From: Chrysochromulina parva
Taxonomy: Eukaryota; Haptophyta; Prymnesiales; Chrysochromulinaceae
DNA length: 34,221 nucleotides
NCBI GenBank assembly: GCA_002887195.1
Contig: PJAB01000208.1
Location: 1-34,221, forward strand
Direction of reading: 5' to 3'
In this document: piece after piece, positions 28,253-34,221 of the stretch
Layout: every line of letters begins with the position of its first letter
Numbering within the stretch: the stretch's first letter is position 1
Notes under the pieces: generated by a model
Databases searched by the model: none
Seen by the model: only the letters and a program-made list of their open reading frames with translations
Told to the model about the DNA's origin: nothing
Position numbers and translations under genes: made by a program

Positions 28253-29755
28253 ATGTCGAAGAGCAAGTCCAAGAAGGTTGATGGCGCAGCCAGCAGTGGC
28301 ACGAATAAGTCAAACACACAGACGTTTTTGTGGGCTCTGGTCGTCGCGATAGCTGGCGTTGGTATCGCTTTGCTGCTTGCCAACCGTGGCGGCAGCGTCC
28401 CACCACCTGCGTTAAACGTGAGGAAGACTCGCGAGTTCGAGGAGCCGCCGCGCAAGGTTCCTCCTCGCAAGGTGGAACAAGAGGCGCCTCCTCGCAAGGA
28501 GGAACAAAAGGCGCCGCCGCGCCGCCGCGCCAACGCTGCCGCCATCGACAAGGACGTGAACTGCCCGCAGTGGGCCGCCGCGGGCGAGTGCCAGGCCAAC
28601 CCAGATTTCATGCTGAGCAGCTGCGCGGCGTCGTGTCCAACTTCCACACCGCGCCCCGCGCGCCCCGGCGAGCCCGAAGACTGGCTGCTGCGGCTCGATT
28701 CCGACCTGATCGAAGCGCAGCGGAAGGCCGACTCCGAGATGCAATTCGATCCCGACGAGGGCGGCTGCAGGGACAAGCGGTCCGACTGCGCCGAGCTCGC
28801 ACGCGCCAACCTGAGCGCGTGTGGCATGGCGCCGTTCATGCTCGGCCAGTGCACCAAGACGTGCCGCGCGTGTCCGTACAAGAAGCTGATCGGCGACGTA
28901 CTCGGCACGTGTGAAGACAAGAACGAGATGTGCGCCACGTGGGCCACCGCGGGCGAGTGTGAGGCGAACAAGCGCTTCATGCTCTCCTCGTGCTCCGTCG
29001 CGTGTGGTGTGTGCAGCGAGAAGCGTAGCGGGTGCGTACGGCGCGGAGCGGGTGCAAAGCCCGGGCATGAGGCCGGCGTGGACATGGGCGACATGTTCCG
29101 CGGCGCGCTGCGCGACTTCCCACAGTATGCGCCGGTGGCACTTTCCGAGTCGCCGTACGTGCTGCAGTTCGAGAATCTGATCGATGAGAGCGAGGCGGCG
29201 GACTTGATTGCTCGCTGCGAGAACCGTTTCGAGCGCTCGATGGCCGGGGATCAGCTCTCTCCCGTGCGCACGTCCTCGCAGTGCTGGTGTGACGACGCGA
29301 ATGGATGCACCTCACACCCGACGATCCTCGCCGTGACGCAGCGGATGATGAACATCACCCGGCTGCCAGAGAATAATGCGGAGTACATGCAGATCTTGCA
29401 ATATCACCCGGGGCAGTTCTACAAGCAACACCACGACCAGCAGACAGGCCATTGGACCCCTCAAGGCGTGCGCCTGTACACTTTCTTCGTGTACCTGTCC
29501 GACGTCGAGGAGGGAGGCGGTACCAAGTTCCCTCATCTCGGCTTCCAGGTGACGCCCAAGCGAGGGCGCGCCATCCTATGGCCAAGCGTTACTGAGTCCG
29601 ACTTCACTGAGGCGGATATGCGCACCGAGCACGAGGCGCTGCCTGTCGAGCGCGGCGTCAAGTACGCCGCGAATCTGTGGCTCCACTTGTATGATTTTCG
29701 CACGCCAAGCCGCAGCGGGCTGTGCCCCTTCCTTGGCCAGAACACGAATGGGTAG
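28253..29755 (+). CDS. Membrane-anchored prolyl 4-hydroxylase with three ShKT-like modules
   Basis: The product is 500 aa from the ATG at 28253. A basic N-terminus and one membrane helix (about 24-44) give a type II ER/Golgi protein. A Lys/Pro/Glu-rich stalk follows, then three ShKT-like Cys modules (about 98-130, 170-207, 219-254). The second and third have six Cys; the first shows four. The catalytic domain (about 300-485) is a 2-oxoglutarate/Fe(II) dioxygenase with iron ligands His393 and Asp395 (YKQHHDQ) and His460 (TEHEALPV), and Lys470 for 2-oxoglutarate (GVKYAANLWLH). It hydroxylates peptidyl proline in secreted or cell-wall proteins, as plant and algal P4Hs do. The ShKT modules may guide substrate or partner binding. 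Confidence 0.92.
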   Translation: MSKSKSKKVDGAASSGTNKSNTQTFLWALVVAIAGVGIALLLANRGGSVPPPALNVRKTREFEEPPRKVPPRKVEQEAPPRKEEQKAPPRRRANAAAIDKDVNCPQWAAAGECQANPDFMLSSCAASCPTSTPRPARPGEPEDWLLRLDSDLIEAQRKADSEMQFDPDEGGCRDKRSDCAELARANLSACGMAPFMLGQCTKTCRACPYKKLIGDVLGTCEDKNEMCATWATAGECEANKRFMLSSCSVACGVCSEKRSGCVRRGAGAKPGHEAGVDMGDMFRGALRDFPQYAPVALSESPYVLQFENLIDESEAADLIARCENRFERSMAGDQLSPVRTSSQCWCDDANGCTSHPTILAVTQRMMNITRLPENNAEYMQILQYHPGQFYKQHHDQQTGHWTPQGVRLYTFFVYLSDVEEGGGTKFPHLGFQVTPKRGRAILWPSVTESDFTEADMRTEHEALPVERGVKYAANLWLHLYDFRTPSRSGLCPFLGQNTNG

Positions 29756-30640
29756 GCAATATAGGACGTGTGCGTAACCAATGCGAGGACGAGTCACGAC
29801 AGTCAGTCGTCTCCGCTCGCTATGGTTACGCCCGCGTCGCAGTCTCAAACGATAAGTAGACCACGTCAAAAATGACCGGGTCCGTCGTGTGAGAGGCGGC
29901 CATGTACAGATGACAAGTCGCGGTAGGAGAGACGATACAGGCATACCCTGTGTGGGGCCAGACCCTAACGTTTAACGTACGCGCTATACTGCGGGCCCGC
30001 GCGGTGCTGGGGCTCGACGCTCGAGACACGGCTCGTGATTCTGATTGCTGTGGTGACCTCGTCCTCGACCCCCCCGGCACGGCGCCGTGGACGGCCTCCG
30101 GACCGCCCGGGCGGGACCGATAAAAAGGAAAACCTGAACCGGCAACGTACCGCGCGCTGAATAGTGAATTGTGAATAACCGCTGAACGATCCCCACCTCG
30201 TCGTCGTCCCGCCTCGACCCTAACGACCCGAAGAGTCGGGGGGGGGGGAACCCGCCGAACCGCGAGGTACCGTACAAACTTGTACACACTGCACACACCC
30301 GAGCGGGACTGCGGGAGCGTGCAGCGTGCGAGAACCCAAAACTGCCACCGGACCTGGCAAATTTGCGCACCACTAGAACACTTGGCACTTGCGCTTTGCT
30401 TTGAACCTTGTTTGGCTTCCGAGACACACAAGAGCCACCAAGATTGCTCACGCACTCAAAAAGTTCCGCATATGTGCGTCGCACAGCTCGCACTGGGGTT
30501 TGCGATGCCGTTTCAGAAAGGTCGGATTGGTTACTGTGCAACTTTCTTTGTGCTCTGTGTCGCTCGAGAATGCTCGCGGGGTCGCTCTTCTCGAGACGAC
30601 TCAGCCCACCCTACGGGGGCAACGCACTGGCATCTGAACA
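29756..30640. other. Long intergenic region
   Basis: The 885-nt stretch between two plus-strand genes contains no convincing gene. It has an 11-nt G run (30238-30248) and ends in the presumed promoter and 5' UTR of the gene at 30641. Minus-strand open frames here have no domain content and are not reported as genes. Confidence 0.5.
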
Positions 30641-33600
30641 ATGAAGGGAGCGTTGAAAGGATCATTACTTCGCGCTGTCAAGACAGCGGCCCAAGAAGCC
30701 GCCGGCGAAGGGTCATCGGCGGATCAGGACGTTATGAAAAAGCTTGCTAAGCGGCAGAACCTCGCGCAGCTCACCGCAGCAGCCAAGCAGACGAAAGACG
30801 TCGCCAAACTGCTTGAGGATCCCAAACTTCCATCGATTCAGGATCTCGACCGGTGGTGGCCGGACCCCGTGCGGGAAAAGATGCTCAGCCCGCTTGTGCC
30901 ATTTGCAGCGTCACCAACACGGGGTGCAACTGCATCCGCTCTGCTCCCAGCTGCACTTATGAGCATCGAACGCCGATCCCCGACTACACGGTCGCCGACA
31001 CGTAGTGGAGCGAGGTCACCTGAACCAAGGTCGCCGGTAAACATGCGCTCCATATCACAGCCTGCCTTTGCAGGCCAGTTGTCCTCCACGGCGCGATACA
31101 GGACCCCGTTGAGCGACCCGAGCCGCCTATCCGGCAACCCGGATACGCTGGAGCTACCAGAGTCCATATTCGCTCCCGAGGCTTCGGATGCATTCGAGGA
31201 GACTCCGGTGAGCCCGCATCCTCGCCGAACACTTGAGCTGCTCGACAGGGACGAGCGCCTCAACCACTGGATGAGCGCCTTCGAGATGGACGAGGTGGGC
31301 TTCAAGTCCAAAGCCGTATTCGTCGAGATGCGGCTGCGCCAGGGGCTCGCATCATCGGCCCAGCTAGGATCGCCCAACACCTTCCAACTTGCCATTGTGT
31401 GCGACGCCTTCGAGCGTGTGGCGCCCTTAACGGGCCGGCTCGAGGGCGTACTCGTCCTCATCTGGCGCGAGCTTATCCGCGGCCTCTTTTTCGACTATAC
31501 GCACCAGCTGCCCGGCTCAGGTGCCCGCGTGTACGCGGAGCGCGTGCCTTACTTTCTCGAAGTGAAGAGGTTACAGGAATTAAACGAGGAGCAAGAGCGC
31601 AAGATGCGGCGCATGCGAGCGCAACGCGAGGCGGAGATTGCTGCGGCTGCCGGCCAGAACAGCCTCATCAATAAGACGCTCGGCGCGTGGAATCGCGCGA
31701 TGGGTGGCGCATCGGCAAGCGCGGAGTCGCTGGAGCTCAGGAAGCGCATCGAAGCGCTTGAAAAGCTCCTCTCTGAGGCGGCTGCCGAAGTGCAAAAGCT
31801 TCACGCGCAGACGGACCCCGTGGCCAAGTGCATCGAGGCGTACGACCTGTGCGCACCCGAGGAACAGGAGCAGGTGTGCCACTACGTGCTCAAAACCGAT
31901 TCAGCAGCCAAGGCCCTGGTGGGTGAGTCGACGGCTGATGTGGCTGGATACTTCATCCACCTGATGTCCAAGATGCCCGAGGACATGCTCGCTGATCCTG
32001 TGGAGGCCACACGCAGTCGCGTCATGTCATTCCTGAGCTCGTCGCTGCCGATGAGCGACGAGGAAAAGCTTGGCGTGGCCAAGAAGATCTTTGTCGATCA
32101 TGGCAATGCGAAGCTGGTGGGGTTCACCCTCGCCGGTGTCCTGGTCGCCAAGGCGCCTCGCCACAAAGAAGCGTGTGCCGGCATCGCTCACCGGCTTCAC
32201 GTCAACGAGGGACCTGACTACGAGCCGTCAGCAGATGACCCAGACGCCCAGATGAGCTTCTTTGTCCTCACCGTGCTACGTGCAGCAATCGCGGGCAAAG
32301 TCGCAGAAGGTTCCGGTGCCGGTGGTGGTAGTTTTCAGGGCTTTGGATCGGGCGGTGGTTTAGATGGATTGGGTGGCGCCTTGGGCGGCCCACGGCCTGG
32401 CGGCCAGGGTGGCGGTAGTAAGGGCGGTAGGCCTGGCGGCAAGGGCATGAGCGAGGAGGAAAAGCTAGCCGCACGAATGGCCGAGCTCAAACGGCGGCAG
32501 GAGCTTGGGCTTTTGACGCCGGAGGAGCTTGCGGAGCTCCAGGCCTTAGAAGCGCAGATGGCCGAGCTCAAACGACGCGGTGGCGATGGCGATTCAGCCG
32601 ATGAGTTGGACGAAACCGAAGCACGCCTCGCTGACCTCAAGCGGCGTCAGGCACTTGGGCTGCTCACCCCCGAGGAGGAGGAGGAGCTGAGGCGACTCGA
32701 AGCGCAGCGCAAAAAGATGCTGGGCGGCGGCGGCGGCGGCTCCGAAATGACAGACGCCGAGAGGGAGGCAGCGGAGATGGCTGCGCGCATCGCAGACCTC
32801 AAGCGGCGTCAGGCACTCGGGCAGCTCACCCCCGAGGAGGAGGAGGAGCTGAGGCGACTCGAAGCCAGGATGAAGGAGCTCGAAAGCGTGATCGACAAGG
32901 ACAAAAAGGGAAAAGGAGGTAAGGGCGGCAAGGGCAGCAAAGAAATGACAGACGCCGAGAGGGAGGCAGCAGAGATGGCTGCGCGCATCGCAGACCTCAA
33001 GCGGCGTCAGGCACTCGGGCAGCTCACCCCCGAGGAGGAGGAGGAGCTGAGGCGACTCGAAGCCAGGATGAAGGAGCTCGATGCGGCGATGGGCAAGGGC
33101 GGCAAGGGCGGCAAGGGCGGCAAGGGCGGCAAGGGCGGTAAAGGCGGCGGTGACGACGATGACGATGACGGCTACGGCGGCAGAGCAGGAGGCCGGGGTG
33201 GTGGTGGTGGTGGTGGCAAGCGTGGAGACAGCAAAGAGATTGGCGTCCAGGCGGGGCAGTCGATGCTTGGATCCGCGCGCGCACAAGCGGGCTCTGCTGA
33301 AGAGTCATCTGGCAAAGGTGGCGAAGTCAAGCGCGCCTTGCCCACGTCGTGTCAAACCTCGCTGTGCGAGATCCGATTCGACCGAAAGGACGTCAAGGGG
33401 ATGAACGTGCTCATGTGCCGCCGGCTCATCTCGGCGCTCTACCAGGTCAAGATTGAGGCCAACATCGAGGCCGACAAGCAGCACCGCGATCGCCAGCCGT
33501 TCCCTGAGTTCATCCCCGATCAGTTTATGGTGCTGTACGGCATCAAGTCGCTCGCGATCAAGAACATCAACGAGTTCCTGTACGGTGTGCGCGCTGAGCG

Positions 33601-34221
33601 CTACTGCAGGGACGAGAAAAAGAACCTCACGGAGAGCGAGCCGCTGCTGATGCCCTTCTGGAAGGGCTGTTGGCACGGCGTGCCGCTTGAGGAGCGCACG
33701 CCGAATGAGGAGTTCGAGTTCTACATAGACATGCTCGCAGGTCTTGCCAAGACGGTGGGAGAGGAGCACACGCTCCAGCTCAAAAGCATCGGTGCCTTCT
33801 GGAATATGCTCGGCTCGATGACGCAGATCTCCGTGCCCGTGTTTGTGTGCCTCAACACGATCAAGCGCATGTTCGAGAAGAGTCACAAGGACCTCCACGA
33901 TCGACTCCACAGAATGACGCTGCAGGCTGCAACCCAGAATCAGAAGGCCAAAGCAAAGATAAAGGACGAGAACGACCTGCCCTTTCCGAATTACAAGAGG
34001 CAGTACCTCGGCGATGCAAATATTGACTCCCGAGGGCACCTGACGATGTACCAGTTTCTGGACCTGTCCTTGCAGGGCATGCTCAAGCAGCGAGATAAGG
34101 ACGCCGAGATACTCACTGGCATTTACCAGACATGGGTGAAAGCGGCCGGTGGGGAGGAGAGCTTCGACGTCTTCGCCGAGTGCATCATGAATGCGTCGCC
34201 CGAGCTGCCGGAGAAAGAGCT
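30641..34221 (+). CDS. Uncharacterised coiled-coil repeat protein (paralogue B), 3' end outside the window
   Basis: An uninterrupted frame from the ATG at 30641 runs off the window (at least 1193 aa). It is colinear with the minus-strand gene at 12004-16724. The N-terminus has LEDPKLPSIQDLDRWWPD and a region rich in SP dipeptides. A helical part (AIVCDAFERVAPLTGRL) and a charged coiled coil (about 315-345) follow. Four LKRRQxLGxLTPEE modules lie at about 603-647, 655-694, 704-762 and 769-837, with GKGGKGG linkers and an acidic DDDDDD run. The conserved C-terminal domain starts near 901. It lacks both introns of paralogue A. The function is unknown. DNA identity to paralogue A is very high in the repeat modules and C-terminal domain and low at the N-terminus. 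Confidence 0.85.
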   Translation, partial: MKGALKGSLLRAVKTAAQEAAGEGSSADQDVMKKLAKRQNLAQLTAAAKQTKDVAKLLEDPKLPSIQDLDRWWPDPVREKMLSPLVPFAASPTRGATASALLPAALMSIERRSPTTRSPTRSGARSPEPRSPVNMRSISQPAFAGQLSSTARYRTPLSDPSRLSGNPDTLELPESIFAPEASDAFEETPVSPHPRRTLELLDRDERLNHWMSAFEMDEVGFKSKAVFVEMRLRQGLASSAQLGSPNTFQLAIVCDAFERVAPLTGRLEGVLVLIWRELIRGLFFDYTHQLPGSGARVYAERVPYFLEVKRLQELNEEQERKMRRMRAQREAEIAAAAGQNSLINKTLGAWNRAMGGASASAESLELRKRIEALEKLLSEAAAEVQKLHAQTDPVAKCIEAYDLCAPEEQEQVCHYVLKTDSAAKALVGESTADVAGYFIHLMSKMPEDMLADPVEATRSRVMSFLSSSLPMSDEEKLGVAKKIFVDHGNAKLVGFTLAGVLVAKAPRHKEACAGIAHRLHVNEGPDYEPSADDPDAQMSFFVLTVLRAAIAGKVAEGSGAGGGSFQGFGSGGGLDGLGGALGGPRPGGQGGGSKGGRPGGKGMSEEEKLAARMAELKRRQELGLLTPEELAELQALEAQMAELKRRGGDGDSADELDETEARLADLKRRQALGLLTPEEEEELRRLEAQRKKMLGGGGGGSEMTDAEREAAEMAARIADLKRRQALGQLTPEEEEELRRLEARMKELESVIDKDKKGKGGKGGKGSKEMTDAEREAAEMAARIADLKRRQALGQLTPEEEEELRRLEARMKELDAAMGKGGKGGKGGKGGKGGKGGGDDDDDDGYGGRAGGRGGGGGGGKRGDSKEIGVQAGQSMLGSARAQAGSAEESSGKGGEVKRALPTSCQTSLCEIRFDRKDVKGMNVLMCRRLISALYQVKIEANIEADKQHRDRQPFPEFIPDQFMVLYGIKSLAIKNINEFLYGVRAERYCRDEKKNLTESEPLLMPFWKGCWHGVPLEERTPNEEFEFYIDMLAGLAKTVGEEHTLQLKSIGAFWNMLGSMTQISVPVFVCLNTIKRMFEKSHKDLHDRLHRMTLQAATQNQKAKAKIKDENDLPFPNYKRQYLGDANIDSRGHLTMYQFLDLSLQGMLKQRDKDAEILTGIYQTWVKAAGGEESFDVFAECIMNASPELPEKE
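32744..33081 (+). repeat. 140-bp module repeated at 198-bp spacing
   Basis: The segments 32744-32883 and 32942-33081 differ at one base in 140 by direct comparison. They encode the third and fourth LKRRQALGQLTPEEEEELRR modules and match, inverted, the modules of paralogue A. Confidence 0.9.

Noticed and set aside
29826..30541. Minus-strand frames (185 and 209 codons) in the long intergenic region
   Set aside because: They overlap each other in different frames, show no domain, and cross the G11 run.

Overview
The window is nuclear DNA of a GC-rich unicellular eukaryote. Four spliceosomal introns interrupt three of the genes, and the protein set is typical of algae and protists: a triose-phosphate/nucleotide-sugar type transporter, a membrane prolyl 4-hydroxylase with ShKT modules, a LYCHOS/GPR155-type carrier, an ApaH-like phosphatase and a TPR-metallophosphoesterase fusion. 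A haptophyte or similar marine alga fits best, but this is an inference from gene content and style, not from a marker gene. No rRNA, tRNA, CRISPR array, IS element or bacterial-style operon was seen.

Layout. (1) 241-7275 (+): a 2344-aa intronless protein whose first ~920 residues align block by block with a myosin motor, but with the P-loop, switch I and switch II rewritten. It is followed by a disordered region, LRRs, a C2-like domain, an IQ-like motif and a C-terminal membrane anchor. (2) 7455-11462 (+): a two-exon gene fusing a TMEM144-like sugar-transporter domain to a PIN-like/GPR155 (LYCHOS) transporter-receptor; its intron is a minisatellite. (3) 12004-16724 (-): a three-exon, 1515-aa protein of unknown function with repeated charged coiled-coil modules, Gly/Lys linkers and a long conserved C-terminal domain. 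(4) 17153-18512 (-): a two-exon transporter of the drug/metabolite superfamily. (5) 19000-20052 (+): a GT-A type glycosyltransferase-like protein. (6) 20187-22604 (+): SAP-like + two TPR arrays + metallophosphoesterase. (7) 22862-23629 (-): an uncharacterised, possibly organelle-targeted protein. (8) 23971-25113 (-): an SGNH hydrolase. (9) 25455-26417 (+): an ApaH-like PPP phosphatase. (10) 27076-28029 (+): a proline-rich TPR protein. (11) 28253-29755 (+): a prolyl 4-hydroxylase. (12) 30641 to the window end (+): an intronless, 3'-truncated paralogue of gene 3, in opposite orientation.

The genes do not form one pathway. The strongest points for follow-up are the myosin-derived pseudoenzyme, the inverted paralogue pair (genes 3 and 12) whose C-terminal halves are nearly identical in DNA while the N-terminal halves have diverged, and the introns. 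One 66-nt intron in gene 3 lies between two copies of a short exon sequence and is absent from the paralogue, which looks like intron birth by tandem duplication. A palindromic ~40-nt element recurs in two intergenic regions 8 kb apart.
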